Position numbers and translations under genes: made by a program. From Methanosarcinales archaeon (GTDB lineage: Archaea > Halobacteriota > Methanosarcinia > Methanosarcinales > Methanocomedenaceae), in the NCBI GenBank assembly GCA_030614485.1, contig JAUWTY010000019.1:1-11141 (forward strand): a DNA stretch of 11,141 nt, read 5' to 3'. This document shows, one piece after another, positions 1 to 7,492 of this stretch. Each line of letters starts with the position of its first letter. Position 1 is the stretch's first letter. The notes under the pieces are model-generated. The model saw nothing but the letters and a program-made list of their open reading frames with translations, was not told the origin of the DNA and did no database searches.

Positions 1-241
1 AAAAAAATCAATTGCTTTCAATTTGTTTGCAATATTGGTTTTCATTTGTCCTCTCAATCCCGATATTAACAATTAATAGCATCGTATTCCCTATAAAGAT
101 TTTTGTATTTATTCATTACGAATTATAATTTTTCGAACGTAAGATAATAATTGCTCGTTTTTTTTAATATAGTAATATTTAATTAAGTTAATCGAGCATA
201 AGATAAACATTTCGTAAGTATTTGTCAGTATCAAAAACAGA
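1..241. other. AT-rich stretch without a recognisable gene
   Basis: This stretch is very rich in A and T, with long A and T runs and stops in all frames. I see no tRNA, repeat array or convincing coding frame. It lies beyond the 3' end of the permease remnant and probably serves as a spacer. Confidence 0.6.
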
Positions 242-532
242 CTATGTTTTCCAGGATATCACTCCACCCATGCACCCATACCCCACCAGCGGCGACACAA
301 ACCACATGGTAATTATGCACCGGACCATGGCATTCCTACCAGTTGGCAGTCCCTCATTGGCACACCCTATCCCGATTATTGCAGCCGTGACTATTGCGCC
401 CAGCGATACTGGAATTCCCAGTATGGATGCAGTGTGCACAATAGCCGCCGCCACGAACTCCACGAACACCGCCCGTATCACGCACAGTTCGGTAATCCCG
501 TTGCCCACCGTCTCCAGCCCCTGTAGAGTGAA
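242..532 (-). pseudogene. C-terminal remnant of a PiT-family inorganic phosphate (or sulfate) permease
   Basis: About 96 residues match the C-terminal part of PiT permeases, which are membrane carriers coupling phosphate uptake to a cation gradient. Visible family features are LETVGNGITEL near the start (the family usually has I/VETVGxGITEL), a hydrophobic segment, then GIPVSLGAIVTAAIIGIG (family GLPVSTTHxxVGAxxGVG), and a final hydrophobic segment before TAG. The usual STTH is replaced by SLGA, so a core residue set is lost. Family members have roughly 300 or more residues in archaea; here the frame upstream of residue 1 becomes proline-rich and unlike the family, and no start with a ribosome binding site is seen. 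I read it as a 5'-deleted, decaying gene. The family assignment comes from motif memory, not a search. Confidence 0.5.
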
Positions 533-654
533 GGCGAGAGGGCGAGAGGGGACGGCAGGAATTAATAAAGATTGGTGATGTAGAAAAATATAAGTATATT
601 ACACAGATTGAAAGCTTGTTGCAACCCATGTTCCAGGGCATTGCTGCACTGTAG

Positions 655-910
655 TTATAATGGAAGACCATCACTGTTCAATGAATAAATGCCGTCGCCA
701 TTATTTATTACTAATTTCTTGTCAACCAATTTATCTAAGTGGACTTCTATATCGTCAACCCCAAATTCCCGGACAAGTTCATCCACGGTAGCACCCCCCC
801 TTCTCCAGACGGTCAAGTATCATTTGTGATACCATATCACCATACGCCAGGTCATGGAACTCATCATAGAATAGAATGACAATAGAATAGCACTCCACAA
901 CCTCTTCCAC
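655..910 (-). pseudogene. Winged-helix-like small gene interrupted by a frameshift in a C7/G7 run
   Basis: Directly downstream of metF on the same strand, a coding-looking frame runs through DEFHDLAYGDMVSQMILDRL and then hits TGA at 781-779. Removing one base from the G run (C794-C800 on the plus strand) joins it to GGATVDELVREFGVDDIEVHL and then LDKLVDKKLVINNGDGIYSL, ending at TAA 657-655. The joined C-terminal part has the helix-helix-wing pattern of a winged-helix DNA-binding domain: VDELVREF as the second helix, DIEVHLDKLVDKKLV as the recognition helix, and NNGDGIYSLN as the wing. The start is uncertain: GTG at 910 is possible, and an ATG at about residue 45 lies behind GGTGAT. It is either a true pseudogene, a phase-variable gene, or a homopolymer sequencing error. 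The function is unknown; a regulator is plausible by fold only. Confidence 0.6.
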
Positions 911-964
911 CCCATTAAAAAAGAACGCAAGCCATGCAGCATTCCTGTTCTGTTCAAAAAAAAT

Positions 965-1834
965 TTAATCCAGGCCGCATATTTCAAGCAGCCGCCTGGT
1001 GTTTCCATGTCCGCCGATAGGCATGATGTGTATGCCCCGACAGTTTGGCCTGATGTTAGCAATTGTTTCGGCAGCTATTTCCAGCCCTTCTGATACAGGG
1101 TCTGCCGCTGCTTCCATTCTGTTAATATCATCTTCAGGTATGTTAACACCCGGTATTTTTTCATTCATGAACCTGGCACCCAGGGCAGACCTTAAAGGTA
1201 TAATGCCGGCAATGATCGGTATTCCAGTACTTTTAATTGCATCTGAGAACTCATTGAACACCGCCACATCAAACACTGCCTGGGTCTGGATGAACCGGGC
1301 TTTAGCCGATACCTTTTTGTTGAGCTTGAGCAATTGCAGCGCCAGCGGCCTGGCACCAGGATTTGCTACTGCACCGGCACACAGGGATGTGGAACTATCA
1401 AGAGGTCCATCCTGGAAATCGAACCCATTATTCATCTTTTCAATAAGTTGCAACAACTGCACAGAATCCAAATCAAATACCGGTTTTGTTGATGGCTGGT
1501 CACCCATGGTCGGATAGTCACCTGACATGGCCAGTATGTTGTGTATTCCCAGTGCATGGGCTGCCAGCAGGTCGGATTGTAATGCCATCCGATTGCGGTC
1601 CCTGCACGTCATATGCATAATGGTATCAAATCCGGTCTCTGCCAGCCTGTAGCAGAGTACTATGGGGGACATCCGCATCATTGCACGCTGGTTATCTGTA
1701 ACATTCACAGCATCCACCAGGCCTTGCAGTTGTCCGGCCTCGGCCAGCGTGCCTGATATATCAGTACCTTTGGGCGGACTGATTTCGGCAGTAACTATGA
1801 ATTTCCCCAAGTCCAGTGCATCCGCAAATCCCAT
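965..1834 (-). CDS. metF: Methylenetetrahydrofolate reductase catalytic subunit (MetF)
   Basis: This is the FAD-dependent TIM-barrel enzyme that reduces methylene-H4F to methyl-H4F in the cytoplasm. I chose ATG 1834 because GGAGG lies eight bases upstream and the ATG sits one base after the metV stop; this gives 289 residues, a normal MetF length. An upstream in-frame start at 1876 would overlap metV and lacks a comparable ribosome binding site. Visible family landmarks are VTAEISPPKG with the catalytic-region Glu17, VNVTDNQRA (about 43-51), MHMTCRDRNR (73-82), NILAMSGDYP (99-108), FIQTQAVFD with Gln183/Gln185 in the substrate region, and IHIMPIGG (268-275). The tight link to metV suggests a MetFV complex in which MetV supplies an iron-sulfur or zinc protein, as in acetogens and other anaerobes. 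The electron donor (NADH, ferredoxin or F420) cannot be read from the sequence. Confidence 0.93.
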   Translation of the reverse strand: MGFADALDLGKFIVTAEISPPKGTDISGTLAEAGQLQGLVDAVNVTDNQRAMMRMSPIVLCYRLAETGFDTIMHMTCRDRNRMALQSDLLAAHALGIHNILAMSGDYPTMGDQPSTKPVFDLDSVQLLQLIEKMNNGFDFQDGPLDSSTSLCAGAVANPGARPLALQLLKLNKKVSAKARFIQTQAVFDVAVFNEFSDAIKSTGIPIIAGIIPLRSALGARFMNEKIPGVNIPEDDINRMEAAADPVSEGLEIAAETIANIRPNCRGIHIMPIGGHGNTRRLLEICGLD

Positions 1835-1835
1835 C

Positions 1836-2456
1836 TTACAGCCTCCTGTCATGGCACACCGGCGGTTTGATATCATCCAGTAATTCCAGCATACCCCTGC
1901 TTTCCAAAGTCTCGAATATCGTTACCCAGATACATTTTCGCCCCTCTACTTCACAGTCTCCGTCATTGGAGCCGCCGCAGGGTCCATTTACCTGGGATTT
2001 GGGACAGCCAGATTTTGGGCACAGTCCCGCATAGATGCCCACATCGCATTCCCCGCACATACTGCACAGCCCCTCAATGGTATTATCTGCTAAGGAGCCG
2101 CCAATGGATGTGGTATCCAGGCCGGGAAGTACGGGTTTGCCAGAGATGCGGCCCATAAATGAAACACCAGCACCGCAGCTCAGTACCAGCAGTATGCCAG
2201 CCTTTTCAAGTGTAGGATTTTCCTCAATAAATTCATCCCATGACTTGGCGCTGCAGGCATGTTTTACCATTTTGCCATCAAGCATGTCCAGACCGTGGCT
2301 GCTCAGTCGGGCCACCAGACTGGTGACCTGCGCTTCGCCGCCGGTCTGTATCTTGCGGGCGCATATGCTACAGCCTACCACGCAGATAGTTGAAGCAGGG
2401 AACTTCTCCAGCATTGTGAGTATTTCTTCGATTGGTTTGAGGCGTGTAATTATCAT
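1836..2456 (-). CDS. metV: MetV, cysteine-rich partner of methylene-H4F reductase (MTHFR C-terminal-like family)
   Basis: The 206-residue product belongs to the family annotated as methylenetetrahydrofolate reductase C-terminal domain, known as MetV. It carries an early CxxxCxxC (Cys25, 29, 32), then a dense cysteine region: CSMCGEC (131-137), LCPKSGC (146-151), NGPCGGSNDGDC (158-168) and RKC (173-175). The phrase NGPCGGSxxGxCEV is diagnostic for the family. MetV is thought to bind metal or Fe-S clusters and to assist MetF in electron transfer. The gene lies two full codons or less from both neighbours: it starts 4 bases after the folP stop and ends 1 base before the metF start, so the three genes are surely cotranscribed and probably translationally coupled. 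No membrane segment is present. Confidence 0.9.
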   Translation of the reverse strand: MIITRLKPIEEILTMLEKFPASTICVVGCSICARKIQTGGEAQVTSLVARLSSHGLDMLDGKMVKHACSAKSWDEFIEENPTLEKAGILLVLSCGAGVSFMGRISGKPVLPGLDTTSIGGSLADNTIEGLCSMCGECDVGIYAGLCPKSGCPKSQVNGPCGGSNDGDCEVEGRKCIWVTIFETLESRGMLELLDDIKPPVCHDRRL

Positions 2457-2460
2457 GTGC

Positions 2461-3684
2461 TCATCCGTACCTGTAGTCAGTATCCCTGAATCGCTGCAGT
2501 GTGGATATTATTAATCCGGATATTATGGCCAGGTCCCTTGCCTGTCTCTCCAGTTTTGAGGCCAGGCGTTTCAACTGTAATTCAGTACCCATGACGATAA
2601 GGTCTGTGTTTTCGGTCTCGTGGGATACGGCATCCCTGGGCAGCGCGGCATCACACCCCCGGGATAGTGCTTCCTGTTTAATTATTAAGGCCTCGGTTGT
2701 GGTCACATTATTTATTCTCAGCACCCTGAGAACCGTTTTATCTTTCATCACCCGGGCACCGGTACCCGTGACCCCTATCCCGGCAAAGTAGCCGGGCGCA
2801 TCGTCCGGATTGACCACGTCCAGCGCTTCAATGGAATAACCTGAATCTTCAGCAGAAACATTGCGTCCCCTGATGGCTTCTGCCACCCTTACGGCATCGG
2901 CAGTATCTGCAACGTCATGCGTCCTGATAATATGCGCACCCTTATAGACTGCAATAGCAGTGGCTGCAATGGACCCCATAAGCCTTTCAGCAGCCGGTTT
3001 ATTTAGCAGATCACCTATGAACGATTTCCTGGATATTGCCACAAGTACTGGCTTTTGGAACACCTTCAGGCGTTCTAACTGGTCAAGAGTTTCAAAATCA
3101 TACATTGGCGTCTTTTCCGGCAACCATTTCCCGATGGCAGGGTCGATGATAATCTTGTCTGGAGATATGCCCGCCTCCTCGCTTTTACGTATTATCCTAT
3201 CAAGCGAACGAATCACGGCATCCATGCCTAACGGGTCGCCAGGTATATTTTCTGATGCCATGACCACTATGGGACAGCCGAATTCACTGATAACTTCCAC
3301 CATTGCCGGGTCCGTGGTCAGGCCGCTCACATCATTGATAATATGTGCCCCCAACTCAAGTGATTCCCGGGCCAGGTCAGCAAACTGCGTGTCCACCGAG
3401 ATGGGCACATCCATGTTATCCACGAGCAATTCCAGTGCCGGGATAAGTCGCCTGCGTTCTTCTTCTTTAGTGATCTTATCAGCCAGCGGCCAGGTAGAGC
3501 GTGCACCCACGTCCAGCATGTCTGCACCTTCGGCCACCATTCGTTCAGCCGTTGCAATCACATGCTCAGGCTCTGTCACTGAACCTTTGTAAAATGATTC
3601 ACTGCTCAGGTTTATAGCACCCATTATGCGTACCGGATGTGCATCTCCCACTGCAATACCTGCAATTTCGCTGTCAACTACCAT
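2461..3684 (-). CDS. folP: Dihydropteroate synthase (FolP) with a C-terminal accessory domain
   Basis: Residues about 18-275 form a dihydropteroate synthase barrel, which condenses p-aminobenzoate with the pterin pyrophosphate in folate synthesis. Motifs are RIMGAINLSSESFY (family IMGxLNxTPDSF), MLDVGARSTWP (DIGxxSTRP), PISVDT (94-99), HIINDVSG (114-121), IIIDPAIGKW (178-187), SRKSFIG (218-224) and IIRTHDV (252-258). Residues about 297-400 are an additional domain: IKQEALSRGCDAALPR followed by TDLIVMGTELQ. From memory this resembles a domain placed before the barrel in FolP of some clostridia and related bacteria, so here the order appears swapped. At 407 residues the protein is much longer than the usual 260-290. 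ATG 3684 follows AAGGT. The gene leads the folP-metV-metF operon. A related archaeal DHPS-like protein family exists, so substrate specificity is inferred. Confidence 0.85.
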   Translation of the reverse strand: MVVDSEIAGIAVGDAHPVRIMGAINLSSESFYKGSVTEPEHVIATAERMVAEGADMLDVGARSTWPLADKITKEEERRRLIPALELLVDNMDVPISVDTQFADLARESLELGAHIINDVSGLTTDPAMVEVISEFGCPIVVMASENIPGDPLGMDAVIRSLDRIIRKSEEAGISPDKIIIDPAIGKWLPEKTPMYDFETLDQLERLKVFQKPVLVAISRKSFIGDLLNKPAAERLMGSIAATAIAVYKGAHIIRTHDVADTADAVRVAEAIRGRNVSAEDSGYSIEALDVVNPDDAPGYFAGIGVTGTGARVMKDKTVLRVLRINNVTTTEALIIKQEALSRGCDAALPRDAVSHETENTDLIVMGTELQLKRLASKLERQARDLAIISGLIISTLQRFRDTDYRYG

Positions 3685-3720
3685 ACAATTACCTTATTTA
3701 TAGTCCTGAACATGATATTT

Positions 3721-3798
3721 GATAGATAACTTATACAGAAGTTATCGATAGATGACTTCAACAGAAGTTATCGATAGATGACTTCAACAGAAATCATC
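3721..3798. repeat. Three contiguous 26-bp tandem repeats, each an imperfect hairpin
   Basis: Three copies stand head to tail at 3721-3746, 3747-3772 and 3773-3798. Each begins GATAGAT, contains GAC/AACTT, a 6-base loop with ACAG, then AAGTTATC or a variant. Copy 1 has a perfect 8-bp stem (GATAACTT / AAGTTATC); copy 2 has one G/T difference and copy 3 has changes on both arms that mostly keep the pairing. They lie 36 bp upstream of folP. In the copy nearest folP the change TCAAC to TATAC creates TATAAGTT on the minus strand, about 46 bp before the folP ATG, which would fit a TATA box with a short leader. The role is unknown. Confidence 0.85.
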
Positions 3799-3842
3799 GA
3801 TAATAATTTATTAACATTTTGATTTTCAGACCATTATAATTT

Positions 3843-3935
3843 AACCACAGAGTACACAGAGAGCACAGAGGGACTCAGAGCTGGCATCAGTTTTTCTCCT
3901 CTGTGTCCTCTGTGTCCTCTGTGCGCTCTGTGGTT
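3843..3935. repeat. 93-bp inverted repeat built of CACAGAG heptamers
   Basis: The left arm starts AACCACAGAG and holds four heptamers, CACAGAG three times and a final CTCAGAG, at roughly 9-10 bp spacing (3843-3880). The right arm (3896-3935) is nearly its reverse complement, ending CTCTGTGGTT. A 15-base spacer separates them. On either strand this would form a long hairpin. The element lies between folD (ends 4007) and folP (starts 3684). Similar ACCACAGAG palindromes are, in my recollection, dispersed in several prokaryotic genomes. It may be a non-autonomous mobile palindrome and may also help end the glyA-folD transcript. Confidence 0.85.
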
Positions 3936-4006
3936 TATTACTCATCACTCGTTGGAATTTGCATTTAATTAGTCAACATTGTTTGGTTTTTCACTATAAC
4001 ACCCAA

Positions 4007-4864
4007 TTATTCAGATATCCTGCGTGCAGATTCAAGCGTATGCTGCAGCAGGATGGAAATAGTCATTGGACCCACGCCGCCAGGAACCGGAGTGATTAGA
4101 GAGACTTTTGGCAGTACAGCCTCAAAGTCCACATCTCCTACCACTTTGCCGTCCTTTTGGCCAATCCCGACATCAAAGACAACTGCACCATCCTTCACCA
4201 TGTCGGCTTTAATAAGATGGGGCACGCCGGTGGCTGAAATGAGGATATCAGCCTGTGTAGTATATTTTTTCAGGTCATCAGTATATACGTGGCAGACCGC
4301 GACTGTAGCATTGCGGTTCAGGAGCATGGCTGCCATTGGTTTGCCAACTACATTGCTGTGTCCAACGATGACCGCGTTCTTTCCTTCTATTTCAACACCA
4401 TACTCTTCCATGGCACGTATGATACCCTTCGGGGTGCAGGGAACCAGTCCCTCATTGCCTATAAGCAATTGTCCCATATTGTAAGGAGCGAAGCCGTCAG
4501 CATCTTTATATGGTGCAATGGCTTCCATGGCAGTCTGTGCATCCAGGTGGGTAGGCAGGGGCAACTGGACAAGGATGGCGTGAATATCTTCCTTTTCGTT
4601 CAGTGAGTGTATCAGTGCTATAAGTTCTTCCTGTGTGGAATCGGCAGGCAGGGTATGGTCCTCTGCATTGATTCCGGCACGCTCACATGCCTTGTGTTTG
4701 AGCCTCACATACATCTTTGAAGCTTCATCGTCGCCCACAAGTATGGTAGACAGGCCCGGAGTGATGCCTTTTTCTTCTTTGAGCCGGGCTACACCTTCTG
4801 CAACTTCCTGCTCGATCTTCTTTGCAAGAGCACGGCCGTCTATGAGCTTATTGCTGGATTCCAT
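4007..4864 (-). CDS. folD: Bifunctional methylene-H4F dehydrogenase / methenyl-H4F cyclohydrolase (FolD)
   Basis: The 285-residue protein interconverts methylene-, methenyl- and formyl-H4F in the cytosol. The active-site segment MYVRLKHK places Tyr52 and Lys56 as in well-studied FolD enzymes, Gln100 lies in LVQLPLP, and KDADGF (120-125) supplies the conserved aspartate. The Rossmann part has [13 protein letters not shown] for NADP binding, [14 protein letters not shown] and the C-terminal signature [11 protein letters not shown]. The usual Arg in GRS is His here; other FolD enzymes also vary at this site, so the cofactor is not settled. The gene starts 7 bases after the glyA stop, forming a glyA-folD unit: GlyA makes methylene-H4F and FolD passes it to formyl-H4F for PurN. 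The length is normal and no sign of decay is seen. Confidence 0.95.
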   Translation of the reverse strand: MESSNKLIDGRALAKKIEQEVAEGVARLKEEKGITPGLSTILVGDDEASKMYVRLKHKACERAGINAEDHTLPADSTQEELIALIHSLNEKEDIHAILVQLPLPTHLDAQTAMEAIAPYKDADGFAPYNMGQLLIGNEGLVPCTPKGIIRAMEEYGVEIEGKNAVIVGHSNVVGKPMAAMLLNRNATVAVCHVYTDDLKKYTTQADILISATGVPHLIKADMVKDGAVVFDVGIGQKDGKVVGDVDFEAVLPKVSLITPVPGGVGPMTISILLQHTLESARRISE

Positions 4865-4871
4865 TGTTACC

Positions 4872-6107
4872 TCAAATATTGATTGGGAATTGTGCGCACA
4901 ATTCCTTCATATTGGCCATTACTTCATTGAGTTTACTGTCATCGTTTATGTGCTTGAGTACTACATCAATATTCTCTGCAATGATCTGCATCTGTGGTTC
5001 TTTCATTCCCCTGGTGGTGATGGCAGGCGTACCCAGCCTGACACCGCTGGTGATAAAGGGACTGCGTTTGTCAAAGGGTATGGTGTTCTTGTTGGCTATG
5101 ATACCGGCCTTACCAAGTACAGCTTCGCCGTCCTTGCCCGTAATATCGAGTTTTGTCAAATCCATCAGCATTAAGTGGTTATCAGTACCGTCAGACACGA
5201 TATCGTGTCCCATATCCATCAGGTCAGAGGCCAGTTTCTTTGCATTGGCTACTATCTGTGCCTGGTATTCTTTGAACTCAGGAGCCTGTGCTTCCTTGAA
5301 AGCTACAGCCTTAGATGCAATTATGTGCATAAGCGGCCCACCCTGGGTTCCCGGGAATACAGTCCTGTCAATGCCCTTTGCGTACTCTTCCCTGCAAAGT
5401 ATCATGCCGCCTCTTGGACCCCGCAGGGTCTTGTGTGTGGTCGTGGTCACGAAATCAGCATGGGGGATTGGATCCTGGTGTACACCGCCCACTATCAGGC
5501 CTGCAATGTGCGCAATATCTGCCAGGAGGTAGGCCCCCACTTCATCGGCTATGTCCCTGAAAGCGGCAAAGTCAATTTCCCTTGGGTATGCGCTGGCACC
5601 TACCACTATCATCTTTGGTTTGTGTTCCTTTGCCATCTGCATCAGTTCATCGTGGTCAATGGTCATGGTTTCCCGGCTTACACCATAGGGCACTATATTG
5701 TACATCTGACCGCAAAAGTTCACAGGGCTCCCGTGGGATAGATGGCCGCCATGGGACAGGTCCATGCTTAGGATAGTGTCGCCAGGTTTTAGTACTGAAA
5801 AATACACTGCCATATTGGCACCTGAACCCGAATGGGGCTGGACGTTGACATGTTCGGCACCGAACAGGTCTAATGCCCGCTCTATTGCCAGGTTCTCTGC
5901 CACGTCAACAAACTCGCACCCGCCGTAGTACCGCTTACCCGGATACCCTTCAGCATACTTGTTTGTCATAATACTGCCCTGGGCTTCCATGACAGCCTTG
6001 CTGGCATAGTTTTCCGAAGCAATCAGGTTAAGCTTGTAATCCTGCCTCTCCTGTTCGTTTGTCAGGGCTTGGGCAAGTTCCGGGTCTATTTCTGAGATAT
6101 ATGACAT
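4872..6107 (-). CDS. glyA: Serine hydroxymethyltransferase (GlyA)
   Basis: This PLP enzyme splits serine to glycine and transfers the C1 unit to a pterin. The 411 residues match the family length. The PLP lysine is Lys226 in [24 protein letters not shown] gives Asp197 and His200 that contact the cofactor; [16 protein letters not shown] (88-103) and [11 protein letters not shown] (58-68) are further hallmarks. ATG 6107 follows GAGGAG by about 11 bases. The gene lies 60 bp after purN and 7 bp before folD, all on one strand. Archaeal SHMT can use H4F or H4MPT. The folate-enzyme neighbourhood and the bacterial-like motifs suggest H4F, as reported for Methanosarcina barkeri. The 60-bp gap contains A/T-rich TATA-like stretches, so glyA may have its own promoter. 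Confidence 0.96.
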   Translation of the reverse strand: MSYISEIDPELAQALTNEQERQDYKLNLIASENYASKAVMEAQGSIMTNKYAEGYPGKRYYGGCEFVDVAENLAIERALDLFGAEHVNVQPHSGSGANMAVYFSVLKPGDTILSMDLSHGGHLSHGSPVNFCGQMYNIVPYGVSRETMTIDHDELMQMAKEHKPKMIVVGASAYPREIDFAAFRDIADEVGAYLLADIAHIAGLIVGGVHQDPIPHADFVTTTTHKTLRGPRGGMILCREEYAKGIDRTVFPGTQGGPLMHIIASKAVAFKEAQAPEFKEYQAQIVANAKKLASDLMDMGHDIVSDGTDNHLMLMDLTKLDITGKDGEAVLGKAGIIANKNTIPFDKRSPFITSGVRLGTPAITTRGMKEPQMQIIAENIDVVLKHINDDSKLNEVMANMKELCAQFPINI

Positions 6108-6167
6108 ATGGAATTATTCTCCTCTTCTAAATATGGTATCTTTTATGTTAACTTTATTAATGTAAGT

Positions 6168-6782
6168 TCAATCAGTAATTCTTACTTTTCGTCCTTCAAT
6201 GCTAAGTTTACCCTGGACGAATAATCTGACAGCTTCCGGGAATATCTTGTGTTCCTGTTCCAATATCCTGTCAGCCAGCACATCTGCAGTATCATCTTCC
6301 AGTACAGGTACACAATGCTGGATAATGATTGGGCCGGTATCCACGCCCTCATCCACGAAATGCACGGTACACCCGCTCACCTTTACTCCATGGTCAAAGG
6401 CCTGCTGCTGACCATGCAGTCCAGGGAACGAAGGCAGCAGTGCAGGGTGGATATTTATCATCCTGCCTTTATATGGTGTTAACAGGGTTGGACCCACTAC
6501 GCGCATATATCCTGCCAATAGGACCAGTCCGACATCATGTTGTGCAATAATTCGCAATATCCCATTTTCAAAACCTGCTTTGTTTTCGTATTTATTGGGG
6601 TCTACAAAGACAGCTTCTATGCCGTGCTGGTGTGCTCGCTCCAGGGCATAGGTACCGTCCATATCACTGATAACCACTTTTATAGATGCATGGGGGATAG
6701 TGCCGTTATCAATATTGTCGATTATGGACTGGAGATTGGAGCCCCGGCCAGAGACAAGAACAGCGATGTTGGTGAAATTCAT
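6168..6782 (-). CDS. purN: Phosphoribosylglycinamide formyltransferase, formyl-H4F-dependent (PurN)
   Basis: PurN carries out the third step of purine synthesis, moving the formyl group of 10-formyl-H4F to glycinamide ribonucleotide. The 204-residue chain has the N-terminal phosphate-binding SGRGSNLQ (11-18), and the catalytic triad can be read as Asn110 and His112 in MINIHPALLPSFPGLHG and Asp148 in DEGVDTGPI. The spacing of Asn to Asp (38) equals that of the E. coli enzyme. ATG 6782 is preceded by AGGAAA. The gene leads the purN-glyA-folD group and is divergent from the small redox gene at 6926, with 143 bp between. Its presence implies that this archaeon makes formyl-H4F, the FolD product. 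Some archaea use formate-dependent PurT or PurP instead. Confidence 0.96.
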   Translation of the reverse strand: MNFTNIAVLVSGRGSNLQSIIDNIDNGTIPHASIKVVISDMDGTYALERAHQHGIEAVFVDPNKYENKAGFENGILRIIAQHDVGLVLLAGYMRVVGPTLLTPYKGRMINIHPALLPSFPGLHGQQQAFDHGVKVSGCTVHFVDEGVDTGPIIIQHCVPVLEDDTADVLADRILEQEHKIFPEAVRLFVQGKLSIEGRKVRITD

Positions 6783-6842
6783 AAGATTATTTCCTGTGTA
6801 ATAGTGATGCAGGGTTGAGCATCTGGATAGATAGCAGGATGA

Positions 6843-6850
6843 TTATTAAG
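6843..6850 (-). promoter_or_regulatory. Candidate TATA box for purN
   Basis: On the minus strand the sequence reads CTTAATAA, about 61 bp before the purN ATG, which would leave a leader of roughly 35 bases. It lies in the 143-bp divergent spacer between purN and the gene at 6926. The support is motif and spacing only. Confidence 0.3.
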
Positions 6851-6925
6851 TTTTACTGATAAGTCAGGTTTTTCAATCAATTTTATGTACAAGCGGGTAT
6901 TAATGACAGACCAGGTGCTCGAAAT

Positions 6926-7156
6926 ATGTCTGAGAACAATATGATTACAGCTGACATGAAAATTGAAGAGATAGTAGCTAAGTATCCGCAGGCCATTGGA
7001 ATATTCTTCCAGTACGGGCTGGGTTGTGTGGGTTGTCATGCAGCTTCGTTCGAGAGTTTGGCCGAAGGTGCCACGATGCACGGCATTGACCTCGATGCCA
7101 TGCTAAAGGACCTGAATGAACTTGCTTCAAAGATAGAGGCTGAAAAAGAAACATAA
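6926..7156 (+). CDS. DUF1858-type small protein (hybrid-cluster-protein-associated redox disulfide family)
   Basis: The 76-residue product starts at an ATG 8 bases after GGTG. Its core, MITADMKIEEIVAKYPQAIG followed by FFQYGLGCVGCHAASFESL, is the pattern of DUF1858: an N-terminal MKIxEIVxxYP helix, then the CxxC pair Cys34/Cys37, then a helix ending in LAEGAxxHGID, and a C-terminal helix (residues 57-73). Members are small cytoplasmic proteins thought to take part in thiol or redox chemistry, often next to hybrid-cluster or Fe-S proteins. Here it stands alone, divergent from purN, and no hybrid cluster protein is in the window. The precise role is unknown. Family membership is from the motif pattern. 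Confidence 0.85.
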   Translation: MSENNMITADMKIEEIVAKYPQAIGIFFQYGLGCVGCHAASFESLAEGATMHGIDLDAMLKDLNELASKIEAEKET

Positions 7157-7212
7157 ATGCATTACTTAATCCAGTTTAATAAACATTCAAGTGTTAAGCA
7201 GTAATGATCGTG

Positions 7213-7219
7213 TTTTTTT
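7213..7219 (+). terminator. Possible T-run terminator after the DUF1858 gene
   Basis: A run of seven T lies 56 bp after the TAA of the DUF1858 gene. Archaeal RNA polymerases can stop at T runs without a hairpin. No stable stem precedes it, so support is modest. Confidence 0.3.
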
Positions 7220-7242
7220 GTGCCGTTGCCCAAATCGACAAG

Positions 7243-7250
7243 TATTTAAC
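7243..7250 (+). promoter_or_regulatory. Candidate TATA box for the two small plus-strand genes
   Basis: TATTTAAC lies 58-65 bp before the ATG at 7308, preceded by CAAG. An mRNA start about 25 bp downstream would give a leader of some 35 bases containing the AAGGTG at 7292-7297. The support is motif and spacing only, and other A/T-rich runs nearby could serve. Confidence 0.3.
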
Positions 7251-7307
7251 ATAGAATAAATCATATTAATTAACGCAGTTAAATAATAATTAAGGTGTAA
7301 CATATTT

Positions 7308-7445
7308 ATGAATTATAATATTGAAGAACATAACGACAATAAATTGGCTTTAGCGCCTCTCAAGAAGAGTATGGACAAACAGTGGGAGGAGGAGCTACGC
7401 GAATGGGTGGTCGAAGAGTTCTACATACCATATCAGGCATCGTGA
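7308..7445 (+). CDS. Small acidic hypothetical protein, 45 residues
   Basis: ATG 7308 lies 10 bases after AAGGTG, a good archaeal ribosome binding site, and the frame ends with TGA at 7443-7445. The protein begins MNYNIEEHNDNKLALAPLKK, is rich in charged residues, and has a Trp-rich helix (KQWEEELREWVVEEFYIPY) in its second half. I do not recognise the family. It has no signal peptide, membrane segment or cysteine. It is followed after 47 bp by a zinc-ribbon gene with its own ribosome binding site, so the two may be cotranscribed. The strong ribosome binding site and codon-like composition argue for a real gene. Its function is unknown. Confidence 0.55.
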   Translation: MNYNIEEHNDNKLALAPLKKSMDKQWEEELREWVVEEFYIPYQAS

Positions 7446-7492
7446 TATGCTTTATATGATTTAATTCAATGATTTCCAAGTGAGGTGTATTC

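Noticed and set aside
820..1062. 80-residue minus frame across the end of metF
   Set aside because: It overlaps metF out of phase, and the downstream part is better explained by the winged-helix frame.
965..1876. Longer metF start at 1876
   Set aside because: It would overlap metV by about 40 bases and lacks a ribosome binding site, whereas GGAGG precedes ATG 1834.
3721..3798. Possible CRISPR array
   Set aside because: The three repeats are directly contiguous with no spacers and no cas genes are present.
4007..4864. FolD with altered cofactor use because GRS is GHS
   Set aside because: This position varies among functional NADP-using FolD enzymes, so it is too weak to report as a finding.
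2035..5741. Long plus-strand open frames opposite folP, metV, folD and glyA
   Set aside because: They are antisense to clearly conserved enzymes, have Ser/Thr/Pro-rich composition and carry no recognised motif.
6779..7081. Minus-strand frame overlapping the purN start and the DUF1858 gene
   Set aside because: It covers the divergent promoter region and the antisense of a conserved gene, with no family pattern.
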